From: an uncultured Erythrobacter sp.
Lineage (GTDB): Bacteria > Pseudomonadota > Alphaproteobacteria > Sphingomonadales > Sphingomonadaceae
Assembly (NCBI GenBank): GCA_947503155.1
Contig: CANNCL010000001.1
Span: 868,001 to 932,000 of the forward strand
DNA length: 64,000 nt
Direction: 5' to 3'
The translations under genes were made by a program, and so were the position numbers. Below the pieces are notes generated by a model. The model was not told the DNA's origin and searched no databases. It worked only from the letters and a program-made list of their open reading frames with translations. This document shows positions 38,041-50,991 of this stretch, one piece after another. Within the stretch, counting starts at the first letter, position 1, and every line of letters starts with the position of its first letter.

Positions 38041-39609
38041 CTAAGCAAGGAGCCGATCCGCAGGGATCGCAATGTCCGCTGCCAGCCCGATTTCCCGCCA
38101 ATCCTGCGTAAGAGAGCCGCCCAATTGATTCTCGACCGCCATTTTGACCAGTCGCGATCCAAAACCGGTTTCCGTCGGGGGAACCGCCGCCGGTCCGCCG
38201 CTTTCGCGCCATGCGATTTGCACGGTTTCCCCGGCGTGGATGATGTCGATCGACAGGCTTCCCTCGCCAACGCTCAGCGCGCCATATTTGGCTGAATTCG
38301 TGGCGAGTTCATGGAACACCAAAGCCAGCGGCGTCGCCGCTTTTGCGCCCGTTGCAACGTCGTCTCCGGTGATCGAAACCGCGCTGTGGCCGGGCACGCC
38401 ATATGGCGCCATCAGCACTTCCAACAGAGCTTTCAAATTGCCTTCTGGCCCGGCATCAATCTTCAACGCAAAGTCCTGCGCCCGGGACAAGGCGCGAATG
38501 TGATCGGACAAGGTCTCAGCAAAGGGTTTAAGGTCCGGCTTGCCGCGCGCATGCAGCGCCACCAAACCGGTGATGACAGAGAAAATATTCTTGATCCGGT
38601 GCGCCAATTCCCCGGCGAGCATTTCGCGCTCTTGCGAGAGTTGGTGCCGGTCGTGAATATCGGTCAGCGTGCCAAACCAACGAGCGGTTTCGGGATCGTC
38701 GCTGGATGGAACAGCGCGCGAGAGGACCCAGCGGTAACTGCCATCGGCCTGCCGTAAGCGCCATTCGTCATCAAACAGGCTGGCCGTGCTCATCGCGCGC
38801 TCTAGCTTAACCAAAGAGGCGTCGAAATCGTCAGGGTGGATCACTTCGCGCCAATCATCGACGCTTTTGCGCACGGATCGGCCAGTGACTTCGGTGAAGC
38901 GCGCATTGAAATAGTCGAACACTGGGCCGGGCGCTGCTGACCATGCGATATCCGGCACGCTGTCGAGCATGAATTGCAGGCGCTCTGCGCTCGCTTGCAA
39001 TTGGGTGCCGGCGGTGTTGGCTTCGCGGTGGGAGTGCAGCCTGCGCATCACCGCTTCGGCCAGCACAGTCAGGCCTTCGCGTTGCAGATCGGTCAGCGGC
39101 TTTGTGCGCGGCGCACTATCGATGACGCACAGAGCGCCCAGCGGCGCGCCTTCTGACGAGATCAGCGGCGCACCGGCATAATAGCGCAGCTGAGCTGGAC
39201 CTTTCACCAATTCGAAATCTGCAAAGACCGGGTCGCTTGCTGTGTCGAGAATTTCGAGCAGATCGGGCCGGAGCATGGTGTGAGCGCAAATGCTGGTCGT
39301 GCGCGCCGTGCGATCTGTGTCCAAGCCCTCAGCAACAATAAACCGCTGACTTTCGGCATCGACCAGACTGACTGCGGCGCTGCTGGCCCCGCACAATTGC
39401 GCGGCGAAACGCGTGATACGCGCAAGTTCCTCGTCCCCCGCCAGCGCCTCAGCATCAAAGCTGGCAAGCACCGTCAGGCGATTGTCATCGCCGCAAAACG
39501 TGTCCGCCGGAGCGGTGCCTGATGGCCACAGTGGGGGTTCGGTGAAACTCAAACTATCGCTCCTTGCATAGCGCTCCAGAGACGTGCTGCCGCATCCATA
39601 CAACAACAT
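38041..39609 (-). CDS. GAF-PAS HWE/HisKA_2-type sensor histidine kinase
   Basis: ELAHRIKNIFSVITGLVALHARG, GGPAAVPPTETGFGSRLV; GAF and PAS N-terminal domains; start could be downstream. Confidence 0.9.
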   Translation of the reverse strand: MLLYGCGSTSLERYARSDSLSFTEPPLWPSGTAPADTFCGDDNRLTVLASFDAEALAGDEELARITRFAAQLCGASSAAVSLVDAESQRFIVAEGLDTDRTARTTSICAHTMLRPDLLEILDTASDPVFADFELVKGPAQLRYYAGAPLISSEGAPLGALCVIDSAPRTKPLTDLQREGLTVLAEAVMRRLHSHREANTAGTQLQASAERLQFMLDSVPDIAWSAAPGPVFDYFNARFTEVTGRSVRKSVDDWREVIHPDDFDASLVKLERAMSTASLFDDEWRLRQADGSYRWVLSRAVPSSDDPETARWFGTLTDIHDRHQLSQEREMLAGELAHRIKNIFSVITGLVALHARGKPDLKPFAETLSDHIRALSRAQDFALKIDAGPEGNLKALLEVLMAPYGVPGHSAVSITGDDVATGAKAATPLALVFHELATNSAKYGALSVGEGSLSIDIIHAGETVQIAWRESGGPAAVPPTETGFGSRLVKMAVENQLGGSLTQDWREIGLAADIAIPADRLLA

Positions 39610-39778
39610 TGGGACAGGTCAATTGGAACGCAGCGACATCAATAACTTAGCGGAGATCAACGGTTGTTATTGGCGGCAATGTTGGCGTTCTCTGACCAGA
39701 TTGCTAAAGCGCTTGCATTGGCTTTTTCAGCTGCGGGTGATCGCCCGCTAATACCTGATTTACATATGGAAGATTCCT

Positions 39779-40945
39779 ATGCGCGCGACCCCTGATTTCG
39801 ACTTCCAGCTTGGCGAAAGCGCGGAAATGATCCGCGACAGCGTTGGCCGTTTTGCCGATGAGAAAATTATGCCGCTGGCGGCGAAGATTGACCGTGATGA
39901 TTGGTTTCCCCGCGAATTGTGGGCACCGATGGGCGAGCTGGGGCTGCATGGGATCACCGTCGACGAAGCAGATGGCGGGCTGGGCCTTGGCTATCTTGAA
40001 CATGTTATCGCGGTCGAAGAAGTCAGCCGGGCGAGCGCTTCTCTGGGGCTGTCATACGGCGCGCATTCAAACCTGTGCATCAATCAGATCCGCCGCTGGG
40101 GCAATGATGAACAACGCGCGAAATATTTGCCCGGTTTGATCAGCGGCGAACATGTCGGATCGCTGGCGATGAGCGAGGCATCCGCCGGGTCGGACGTGGT
40201 TTCAATGAAGCTCAAAGCTGAGGCTATGTCAGGCGGCTATGTCCTCAACGGCACCAAATTCTGGATCACCAACGCAACCGAAGCAGACACGCTGGTCGTC
40301 TATGCCAAGACTGACGGACATGCCGGGTCGCGCGGCATCACCGCGTTCCTGATCGAGAAAGACATGCCCGGTTTTTCGATCGGCCAGAAAATCGAAAAAG
40401 TCGGCATGAAAGGCTCTCCTACGGCAGAGCTGGTGTTCGACAATTGCGAAGTGCCAGAGGAAAACGTGATGGGCCCGCTCAATGGCGGCGTCGGCGTTTT
40501 GATGAGCGGGCTGGATTATGAACGCGTGGTGCTGTCGGGTATTCAGCTGGGCATTATGCAGGCATGTCTCGATACGGTGATCCCGTATCTGAGGGAACGC
40601 ACGCAATTCGGCAAACCCATCGGCAGTTTCCAACTGATGCAGGCGAAGGTGGCGGATATGTATGTCGCACTGCAATCGGCGCGCGCTTACACTTATGCAG
40701 TCGCGAAATCGTGCGATGCGGGCCAAACAACACGCTTTGATGCGGCGGGTGTGATCTTGCTTTCAAGCGAAAATGCGTTCCGAGTCGCGGCCGAAAGCGT
40801 GCAGGCGCTGGGCGGCGCGGGTTATACGACCGATTGGCCGGTGGAACGGTATATGCGGGATGCAAAACTGCTCGATATCGGGGCGGGGACGAATGAGATC
40901 AGGCGGATGTTGATCGGGCGCGAATTGATCGGGGCGGCTGGGTGA
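39779..40945 (+). CDS. ivd: Isovaleryl-CoA dehydrogenase-like acyl-CoA dehydrogenase
   Basis: SEASAGSDVVSMKLKAE, GFSIGQKIEKVGMKGSPTAEL, YTTDWPVERYMRDAKLLDIGAGTNEIRRMLIGREL. Confidence 0.93.
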   Translation: MRATPDFDFQLGESAEMIRDSVGRFADEKIMPLAAKIDRDDWFPRELWAPMGELGLHGITVDEADGGLGLGYLEHVIAVEEVSRASASLGLSYGAHSNLCINQIRRWGNDEQRAKYLPGLISGEHVGSLAMSEASAGSDVVSMKLKAEAMSGGYVLNGTKFWITNATEADTLVVYAKTDGHAGSRGITAFLIEKDMPGFSIGQKIEKVGMKGSPTAELVFDNCEVPEENVMGPLNGGVGVLMSGLDYERVVLSGIQLGIMQACLDTVIPYLRERTQFGKPIGSFQLMQAKVADMYVALQSARAYTYAVAKSCDAGQTTRFDAAGVILLSSENAFRVAAESVQALGGAGYTTDWPVERYMRDAKLLDIGAGTNEIRRMLIGRELIGAAG

Positions 40946-41292
40946 GCTTACACTATGTCGCGGCCGCGCAGATCGCGCTTGCGGCGCTGTTCCACTTTGT
41001 TTCAGGAGGCACGGTGCGGGTGACGCAAGCGAATTCATTGGCGAGAGATGCTGGCGAAGGTTCACTCTCCGACAAGAGTTTCGCTTATGTGCGCTACGGA
41101 GTTTTCGGTTTCATCGTTGGTTCGGCAATTTTACTCGTTTTCCCGATTGTGCCCATTTGGGTGGAGATGATTCTGGGGACATCATGGCTAGTTTTGGGCT
41201 TAGCGGATGGCGTGAGGAGCCGCGGTAGAAGTTCCGGTCTATATTTTGCCCTCTCCACTGGCGTACTTATTTTGGCAGGAAATTTCGTATGA
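40942..41292 (+). CDS. Small membrane protein, hypothetical
   Basis: GTG start, 4-bp overlap with ivd, about 4 hydrophobic segments. Confidence 0.6.
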   Translation: MSLHYVAAAQIALAALFHFVSGGTVRVTQANSLARDAGEGSLSDKSFAYVRYGVFGFIVGSAILLVFPIVPIWVEMILGTSWLVLGLADGVRSRGRSSGLYFALSTGVLILAGNFV

Positions 41293-41344
41293 ACGCCCAC
41301 GCTTTCACTATGACGTTCGATCGCGACTTGAATGGAGCGAACTG

Positions 41345-41644
41345 ATGCCTGTTTACATGATCTCCCGCATGACCATCCACGACCGTGCGCAATACGATAA
41401 ATACGAAGAGCGCTTCATGGAAATCTTTGACAAATTCGACGGCCAATTGCTGAGCGTGGACGAAGAACCGCAAGACCTCAGCGGCAAATGGACCGCGACG
41501 CGTTCTGTCCTGATGGAGTTCCCCAGCAAGCCGCAATTGTTCGCATGGCTGCTTTCGCCAGAATATATCGAAATCGGCAAATTCCGCGATGCGGGCAGCA
41601 CGTCTGAGGCGATCATTGTGAAGGGGTTGGAAGAGCAATCATGA
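41345..41644 (+). CDS. DUF1330 family protein
   Basis: MPVYMISRMTIHDRAQYDKYEERF...DAGSTSEAIIVKGLE. Confidence 0.85.
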   Translation: MPVYMISRMTIHDRAQYDKYEERFMEIFDKFDGQLLSVDEEPQDLSGKWTATRSVLMEFPSKPQLFAWLLSPEYIEIGKFRDAGSTSEAIIVKGLEEQS

Positions 41645-41964
41645 GCCCGAATGACAAAAGCGTTGCCGACGAAGACTATGTCTATGACGAGGCAAGCGGC
41701 GAATGGGTGCCGGCCTCTGAATTGGCGGCCAAACAGAGCGCCGAGGGTGCCGTTGAGGTCCGCGATGCCGTGGGCAATCTCCTGACCGATGGCGATCAGG
41801 TTACCTTGATCAAAGACCTCACGGTCAAAGGCGCCGGCCAGACATTGAAGCAAGGCACATTGATCAAGTCGATCCGGCTGACCGGCGACGAACAGGAAAT
41901 CGACTGCAAATACCCCGGCATCAAAGGGCTCGTCCTGCGCGCGGAGTTTGTGCGGAAACGCTAG
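41641..41964 (+). CDS. PhnA-domain protein
   Basis: VRDAVGNLLTDGDQVTLIKDLTVKGAGQTLKQGTLIKSIRLTGDEQEIDCKYPGIKGLVLRAEFVRK. Confidence 0.85.
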   Translation: MSPNDKSVADEDYVYDEASGEWVPASELAAKQSAEGAVEVRDAVGNLLTDGDQVTLIKDLTVKGAGQTLKQGTLIKSIRLTGDEQEIDCKYPGIKGLVLRAEFVRKR

Positions 41965-42015
41965 AGCTCTTCACGCAACTTTGCAGGGCGCACAATTGCC
42001 GTTAAACGCCTCTGC

Positions 42016-43623
42016 ATGACAGCACCGACACTGACGACAAAGCTCGACAACGAAAGCCCCGAGGCCAAAGCGCGCGGCGCGCATAATAAAGGCCTCGCGG
42101 ACGAACTGCGCAGCACGGTCGCGGCCGCGGCCTTGGGCGGGTCAGAGCGTAGCCGCGAACGCCATGTTTCGCGCGGCAAACTGCTTCCGCGTGAACGAGT
42201 TGAACGCTTGCTCGATCCCGGATCGCCGTTCCTCGAAGTCGGTCAGCTCGCGGCGAACGGCCTGTATGACACCGATATTCCGGGCGCTGGGATGATCGCA
42301 GGGATCGGCCGCGTTTCGGGCCGTCAGGTGATGATCGTGTCCAACGACGCCACCGTCAAAGGCGGCACCTATTACCCGATGACGGTCAAGAAGCACCTTC
42401 GCGCGCAAGAAATCGCGCAGGAAAACCGCTTACCTTGCATCTATCTGGTTGATAGCGGCGGTGCGAACCTGCCGCATCAGGCGGAGGTTTTTCCTGACCG
42501 CGAACACTTTGGCCGCATCTTTTTCAATCAGGCCAATATGTCCGCGCTGGGCATTCCGCAGATCGCCTGTGTCATGGGCAGTTGCACGGCGGGCGGGGCC
42601 TATGTCCCGGCGATGTCTGACGAGACTGTGATCGTGCGCAACCAAGGGACGATATTCCTCGCCGGGCCTCCTTTGGTGAAGGCGGCGACGGGTGAAGAAA
42701 TTACCGCCGAAGATTTAGGCGGCGGTGATCTTCATGCCAAGAAATCGGGCGTGGTCGATCATTTGGCGGAAAATGACGAACACGCGCTCACCATTGTGCG
42801 CGATATTGTCAGCCATCTTGGCGCGAATACCGGGGCGGCGGCGAATATTGCGCTGAAAGATCCGCGCCCGCCAAAATTCGACGCAGATGATCTGTATTCG
42901 GTGATCCCGGACGATGTCCGCGCGCCCTATGATGTGAAAGAAGTCATCGCGCGGCTGGTCGACGGCTCTGAATTTCATGAGTTCAAGGCGCAATATGGCT
43001 CCACCCTTGTGTGCGGCTTTGCCCATATTTGGGGGATGCCGGTGGCGATCCTCGCCAATAATGGTGTGCTGTTTTCCGAAAGCGCGCAAAAGGGCGCGCA
43101 TTTCATTGAGCTAGCCCAGCAACGCCGCATCCCGTTATTGTTCCTGCAAAATATCAGCGGCTTTATGGTCGGCGGCAAATATGAAGCAGAAGGCATCGCC
43201 AAACACGGCGCGAAGTTGGTTACTGCGGTTGCCACCGCCACCGTTCCCAAAATCACAGTGGTGATCGGCGGATCATTTGGAGCGGGCAATTACGGCATGT
43301 GCGGGCGGGCATATTCCCCGCGTTTCCTGTTCACATGGCCCAATGCGCGTATTTCCGTGATGGGCGGCGAACAGGCGGCCAGTGTGCTCGCAACAGTCCA
43401 CCGGGATGCAGACAAATGGTCGGACGAACAGGCGGAGGAATTCAAAGCCCCAATCCGCCAAAAATACGAAGACGAAGGCAACCCATACTACGCCACTGCG
43501 CGCCTGTGGGATGACGGCGTGATTGACCCCGCGCAAACCCGCGATGTGCTGGGACTGGCTTTTGCCGCGACGCTGGAGGCTCCGATTGCGGATCGGCCCA
43601 GCTTTGGCGTGTTCAGGATGTGA
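42016..43623 (+). CDS. mccB: Methylcrotonoyl-CoA carboxylase beta subunit-like carboxyltransferase
   Basis: ACC carboxyltransferase motifs; adjacent to ivd; [38 protein letters not shown]. Confidence 0.93.
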   Translation: MTAPTLTTKLDNESPEAKARGAHNKGLADELRSTVAAAALGGSERSRERHVSRGKLLPRERVERLLDPGSPFLEVGQLAANGLYDTDIPGAGMIAGIGRVSGRQVMIVSNDATVKGGTYYPMTVKKHLRAQEIAQENRLPCIYLVDSGGANLPHQAEVFPDREHFGRIFFNQANMSALGIPQIACVMGSCTAGGAYVPAMSDETVIVRNQGTIFLAGPPLVKAATGEEITAEDLGGGDLHAKKSGVVDHLAENDEHALTIVRDIVSHLGANTGAAANIALKDPRPPKFDADDLYSVIPDDVRAPYDVKEVIARLVDGSEFHEFKAQYGSTLVCGFAHIWGMPVAILANNGVLFSESAQKGAHFIELAQQRRIPLLFLQNISGFMVGGKYEAEGIAKHGAKLVTAVATATVPKITVVIGGSFGAGNYGMCGRAYSPRFLFTWPNARISVMGGEQAASVLATVHRDADKWSDEQAEEFKAPIRQKYEDEGNPYYATARLWDDGVIDPAQTRDVLGLAFAATLEAPIADRPSFGVFRM

Positions 43624-43673
43624 GCGCGCCTTGACTGTGTTGTTATTGTAATACAGTCTTCACGGGCGTCTGT

Positions 43674-44219
43674 ATGGAGGCTCGATTGCGCTTAATCAAA
43701 ACCGCCGCGGTTCTTTTGCTTTGCATAATCGTGATGCAATATCTTCACGAATTGGGTCATGCTCTGGTTTCAAAAGCTCTAGGCTATGACGTCAGTATGA
43801 GCATCAATAAGGTCGCCTCATCCGGGCAATCTGGCCCCGTCCCTTTGTGGCATTCGCAATTGATCGCGCTGGGCGGCCCGGCTGCGACGATCTGCATCGC
43901 GGTGTTGGCATTTCTCGGTCGCAGGCGGCTTGGCGATTGGGCATTGATCATCGTTTTCAATGCGATGATTATGCGGATGATTGCTGCGGCTGTCAGTTTT
44001 TCGCACCCCAATGATGAAGCATGGGTCAGCAGCAGCCTGAATTTGGGGACATGGACCCTCCCCTTGCTGGTCTGCGCGTTCTTGGCGGGTTTGTTTGGCA
44101 TCGTGTTGAAAGAGGTGCGACCACGCTGGCAGTGGTTCATCGCAATGTGGGCGGGAGTTTCGATCGGATATTCTGCGGTCGTGCTCGCGGAGAAGTCATT
44201 TCCCCAATTTGCATTCTAG
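43674..44219 (+). CDS. Membrane protein with HELGH zinc-protease-like motif (M50-like)
   Basis: IVMQYLHELGHALVSKALGYDV inside a multi-TM protein. Confidence 0.65.
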   Translation: MEARLRLIKTAAVLLLCIIVMQYLHELGHALVSKALGYDVSMSINKVASSGQSGPVPLWHSQLIALGGPAATICIAVLAFLGRRRLGDWALIIVFNAMIMRMIAAAVSFSHPNDEAWVSSSLNLGTWTLPLLVCAFLAGLFGIVLKEVRPRWQWFIAMWAGVSIGYSAVVLAEKSFPQFAF

Positions 44220-44309
44220 TCGCCAAGGCGGTTAATCCCCCTCGCATTCCCCGTCTCGCTTTCTTCGGCGTAACTGCTATTCTGAACACCTCTGGGGAGA
44301 GAGAAAACA

Positions 44310-44939
44310 TTGCCACATAACGAAACTCGCAACGTCGGCCTTTTGTCGCGTATCGTGCGCCGGATCATCTTGGTCATTTACCGCTTCAATGGCTGGAAAG
44401 TGGTCAGCGGGCTGCCGACAAACATCAAGAAATACGTCATCGCTGGTGCGCCGCACACGTCCAACTGGGATTTCGTGTTCTTCGCAGGCGCCACGCATGA
44501 AGAAAATGTGCAGCCCAATTTTATGGGTAAGCACACTCTATTTCAGGGGGTGATGCGCAATTTCATGCTCGACATGGGCGGTATTCCCATCGACCGGACG
44601 AAGAAAGCCAATGCCGTGGAACAGGTCGCCGCTGAATATGCGAGCCGCGAAGAGCTGGCTTTGGTGATTGCTTGCGAAGGGACGCGTAAGTCTGACGGCA
44701 AATGGAAATCGGGTTTTTACAACATTGCCCAAGCGGCGAATGTGCCGATTGTCCTGGCCTTTGCCGATAATGCCACCAAGACGATCGGTTTTTCCCCGCC
44801 CATGATCCCGACCGGCAATTACGGCGAAGACTTGCTCAAAATCGCCGAATGGTTTCGTTCAAAGATTCCCGATTTGGACCGATACAAAGTGCTGGAGGAG
44901 CAAGCGCGCGCAATCATTGATGGGCGAAACGACATCTGA
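44310..44939 (+). CDS. Lysophospholipid acyltransferase family protein
   Basis: APHTSNWDFVFF, ACEGTRKSDGKWKSGFYNIA; TTG start. Confidence 0.85.
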   Translation: MPHNETRNVGLLSRIVRRIILVIYRFNGWKVVSGLPTNIKKYVIAGAPHTSNWDFVFFAGATHEENVQPNFMGKHTLFQGVMRNFMLDMGGIPIDRTKKANAVEQVAAEYASREELALVIACEGTRKSDGKWKSGFYNIAQAANVPIVLAFADNATKTIGFSPPMIPTGNYGEDLLKIAEWFRSKIPDLDRYKVLEEQARAIIDGRNDI

Positions 44940-45035
44940 CCGAGCGCGAAAGGCGCTCGCAGAGTTTTTCAGAATGTATCTTTAAGCGGCCCTGATTGGC
45001 ACCTATCTAACAGCCAGATCAGGAGGGCGCCAATC

Positions 45036-45674
45036 ATGGCCTTGAGCGAAGAAACACGGCAGGCGGAACGCGCGCGTATTGCGCGGCTTGTGCTTGACCT
45101 AGTTAAAGAACGCGGGACCGAGATTTCTTATGCCGGTGCGCAGGCCGAAAGCGGACTGACACGCAGCCGGTTTGAACTGGTCTTTGAAGACTATGACGAT
45201 TTCTTCGATTCTATCGCGCAAATGTGGCTCGCCCCGCATATGACCGCGATGGAGGAAGCGATCGATGCGAACCTCCCCGCCAACCGCAAAATGTACGAAT
45301 TTTTCCGCAGGCGTTTCGTGATCTCACGCGATCGTTACCGCGAAGACCCGGAATATTTCACCATCATTTGCGAAATGGGTGCGGCCAATTTCGAACGGGT
45401 GCGGTCCTATGTCGATCTTGCCGATCACTATCTGTGCGAAGTGATCGCGCAGGCGCAGGCCGATGGCTATTTTGCGGGATTAGAGATTGATGAGACGCTG
45501 TCGCTGATCAATCAGATGGTGGGCAATTACACGCTGCCCGATGCGCTGATTTACCTCGGCGATAAATTGAGCGAGGAAAAACTGGCGCAGATTGTCGATA
45601 CGATCTTTATCGGGCTTTCTGGCGAAACAGGCGAATCCGCGCGCGGGTTCAACACGATCCGCGTTGCGTCTTAA
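45036..45674 (+). CDS. TetR/AcrR-family regulator
   Basis: N-terminal HTH-like ERGTEISYAGAQAESGLTRSRFELVFEDYDDFF. Confidence 0.75.
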   Translation: MALSEETRQAERARIARLVLDLVKERGTEISYAGAQAESGLTRSRFELVFEDYDDFFDSIAQMWLAPHMTAMEEAIDANLPANRKMYEFFRRRFVISRDRYREDPEYFTIICEMGAANFERVRSYVDLADHYLCEVIAQAQADGYFAGLEIDETLSLINQMVGNYTLPDALIYLGDKLSEEKLAQIVDTIFIGLSGETGESARGFNTIRVAS

Positions 45675-45676
45675 AC

Positions 45677-46228
45677 CTAGCTTTTGGCCCACCACGCATA
45701 GGACGGATCACGCGGATGGCGCGCGCCTCTGCGGGCCAGCGTGTCGTATAGGCCGCCGCTCTCTTCCATGCTGGATGGTCCCTGACGGTTCCAATCCATA
45801 ATATACAGCCGTTCTGCGATGCGCCATTCGCCGCCTTGTTTGACGAATTTATCGAGATACCTCCCGCCAACGACCATCTCGGTCATTGGTAATTGCTCGC
45901 CTTGCTTCGCCTCTGCACCCGGCAGGATATGAAGCGCGACACAATAGGTTTCGCAGCGCGCCCGGTCGCCATCGACTTCGCAGATGAGATTGCCGATATT
46001 GTGGTGAGTTAATGTCATCGCACCCAGCCCGGCCATCAGGCCTGCGATTGTCTCGGCTGGCGGCTTTGGTCCGTCGCCGTAATCAATGCGGGCATCCGGC
46101 GCGAAGACCTGCGCCAATTCCTCCGCATCGCAGCGGTCAATACCCCTGCAATAGCGCGCGAGCACTTGTTCAATCGCTTGTCTGTCGGCGATCTGCTGAA
46201 TCTGTGAATTTGTATCGCGATTAGCCAT
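45677..46228 (-). CDS. SnoaL-like / NTF2-fold protein
   Basis: ADRQAIEQVLARYCRGIDRCDAEELAQVFAPDARIDYG. Confidence 0.85.
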   Translation of the reverse strand: MANRDTNSQIQQIADRQAIEQVLARYCRGIDRCDAEELAQVFAPDARIDYGDGPKPPAETIAGLMAGLGAMTLTHHNIGNLICEVDGDRARCETYCVALHILPGAEAKQGEQLPMTEMVVGGRYLDKFVKQGGEWRIAERLYIMDWNRQGPSSMEESGGLYDTLARRGARHPRDPSYAWWAKS

Positions 46229-46284
46229 GCCGCCAACATTAGAAGCGAAATGCGCGGCGTTCGATTGGCATTTTCGCTGACGGC

Positions 46285-47082
46285 TTAGCGGCGCGTCTTA
46301 TCATCCGAGGAACGTTTGAATTGCAGCACATTGGCCGGCAGCACCCGCGCAGGCGGCAAACGGCGTTTGTCAGAGAGCGCATATTTGAGGCTCGCCCCGA
46401 TCATAACCGACGAAATCGCAATGATTACCGTCGCCCAAAGCCAATGCGGCAAGAACAAAGATGCCTCTATCTGGCCAGTGTCGGACAGCATTTCGCGCCC
46501 GCCGATCACCGCTCTTTCGGTGAAGAGATAATTCAAATCGCGCAACATGCTCATCGCGCCCAGCACTCCCAGAAATTGGAGCGCGAACCGGGCTGTGCCT
46601 GACGATGCCTTCCAAGCAATAATGCAAAGCAATGCGGCAACCAGTGGCAAGACGGCATAGCCCGTGGGCGAACGCACATAGATGATGACAGAGGCAAAGA
46701 TCGCCGCCGCTGTCGCCCATAGAGCGGGCCGCCACAATTTCTCATGCGCGCTGGCCAATATCAGCGCGGCGCCCATCACACTGGGCGCGAGCGGGCCGCC
46801 AGCGGCGATTGCGGCGCGGGCAAAGGGGGATATGTCGTTTGCAACCTGGCTTTCAGCGACGCCCGACCCATCGGGGAAAATCATCAATTGGACGAATTCC
46901 TGACCCATCAACATCGAGGTCACGCCGTGGCCCATTTCGTGAAACCATGTGGTGAGGATGGCGAAGGGATAGATGAGATACGCGCCCAGCGGCAGCGAGG
47001 GCAAAGCAATCACTAGAAAACCGGCCAGCACCAATCGCCCGACTTGTTCGGCCTGACTGCCGGGTTTGACCATCGACATCAT
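46285..47082 (-). CDS. M50B-like membrane metallopeptidase
   Basis: ILTTWFHEMGHGVTSMLMGQEF HExxH motif; multiple TMs. Confidence 0.8.
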   Translation of the reverse strand: MMSMVKPGSQAEQVGRLVLAGFLVIALPSLPLGAYLIYPFAILTTWFHEMGHGVTSMLMGQEFVQLMIFPDGSGVAESQVANDISPFARAAIAAGGPLAPSVMGAALILASAHEKLWRPALWATAAAIFASVIIYVRSPTGYAVLPLVAALLCIIAWKASSGTARFALQFLGVLGAMSMLRDLNYLFTERAVIGGREMLSDTGQIEASLFLPHWLWATVIIAISSVMIGASLKYALSDKRRLPPARVLPANVLQFKRSSDDKTRR

Positions 47083-47085
47083 GGA

Positions 47086-48264
47086 TCAGATGTCCTGCAT
47101 TTCGAGGCCAGTATCGCCCGCAGCAGGAATATCCTCTGGGTCGCGCGCTTTGCCGTCGGGACCAACGCGGGTGCGGTAATGTTCGGCGGCTTCTTCGTCT
47201 TCGGCGCGTTGTTCTTGCAAGATTGACCAACTGGCGAGGAACAATCCTGCGACAAGCGGCCCCAGAACAATGCCAGAGAAACCGGCGAGCGACAGCCCGC
47301 CAAGTGTGGTCACCAGAATGATCCAATCGGGAATGCCGGTGTCGCGCCCCACCAATATTGGACGCAGAACATTGTCGGCAGAACTGATGATGATGAAGCC
47401 TGAGGCGAGGACGAACACACCCTGCCAAACGTCGCCCGTCACCAGCAACCAAATGCCAACCGGTGCCCAAACAAGCGCCGTCCCCACCGCTGGTATAAGC
47501 GCCAGAATGGCCATCAACACACCCAGGAGCAATGCCGAAGGAACGCCGGCGATCATCATCGTGATCGCGCCCAATGTCCCCTGTACCAGTCCGACCACGC
47601 CGGACCCTTTAATCACGGCGCGCACGATGCCGAGGAACCGTTCTGCAAGCCGGTCCGCAATTTCCCGGTCAATCGGGGCGGAATGGAGGATGGTTTCGCC
47701 AATCCGCGATCCGTCGCGCAGCAGGAAGTATAGGACATAAAGCCCGAGGCCAAAGCTAAGGACGAAGCCCAATGCGCCGCTGCCGATCGACACCGCCTGT
47801 GAGGCAATCACCCCGGCGCTTTCGCCTAGGATGCCTTGCAATTGTTCTTGCAATACGGACACATCGGTCCAGCCATTGTCTTGGATCAGCGTTTGCAGGC
47901 TGGCAGGCAACATCGCAAAACTGGTGTCGAACCAAGCGACCAGATCAATCGGATTTTCGCGCAGATCGTTGACCAGGCCCACCGTCTCTCCGACGACCAC
48001 CGAACCCACCCATAGGGCAGGCAGCAAGACCGCGACGAAGATGATCAGCAGCGATAGCGAGGCGGCGATGTTGCGCCGGCCGCGAGTTTTGCGCAGCACC
48101 CATTTATACAAAGGTTGGAACATGATCGCCGCCAAAGCGGACCACAATAGCGGCCCGGCAAATGGCCACGCCACCCACACGAACAGAAATGAGACCACCG
48201 CCAGCAGGAGCAAAAAGCTCCAATGTTCCAGTGCGCTTGTGTCGTTTGGTTCCTGCTCAGACAT
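47086..48264 (-). CDS. AI-2E family (PerM-like) transporter
   Basis: TM topology, GAITMMIAGVPSALLLGVLMAILALIPAVGTALVWAPVG. Confidence 0.92.
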   Translation of the reverse strand: MSEQEPNDTSALEHWSFLLLLAVVSFLFVWVAWPFAGPLLWSALAAIMFQPLYKWVLRKTRGRRNIAASLSLLIIFVAVLLPALWVGSVVVGETVGLVNDLRENPIDLVAWFDTSFAMLPASLQTLIQDNGWTDVSVLQEQLQGILGESAGVIASQAVSIGSGALGFVLSFGLGLYVLYFLLRDGSRIGETILHSAPIDREIADRLAERFLGIVRAVIKGSGVVGLVQGTLGAITMMIAGVPSALLLGVLMAILALIPAVGTALVWAPVGIWLLVTGDVWQGVFVLASGFIIISSADNVLRPILVGRDTGIPDWIILVTTLGGLSLAGFSGIVLGPLVAGLFLASWSILQEQRAEDEEAAEHYRTRVGPDGKARDPEDIPAAGDTGLEMQDI

Positions 48265-48336
48265 GGGAATTGATGTCGGGGCTTATGCACCAAACATCAA
48301 GGGCGGATCATTATCACCCCCATTGCAGGCACCCAA

Positions 48337-50991
<2,655 letters not shown>

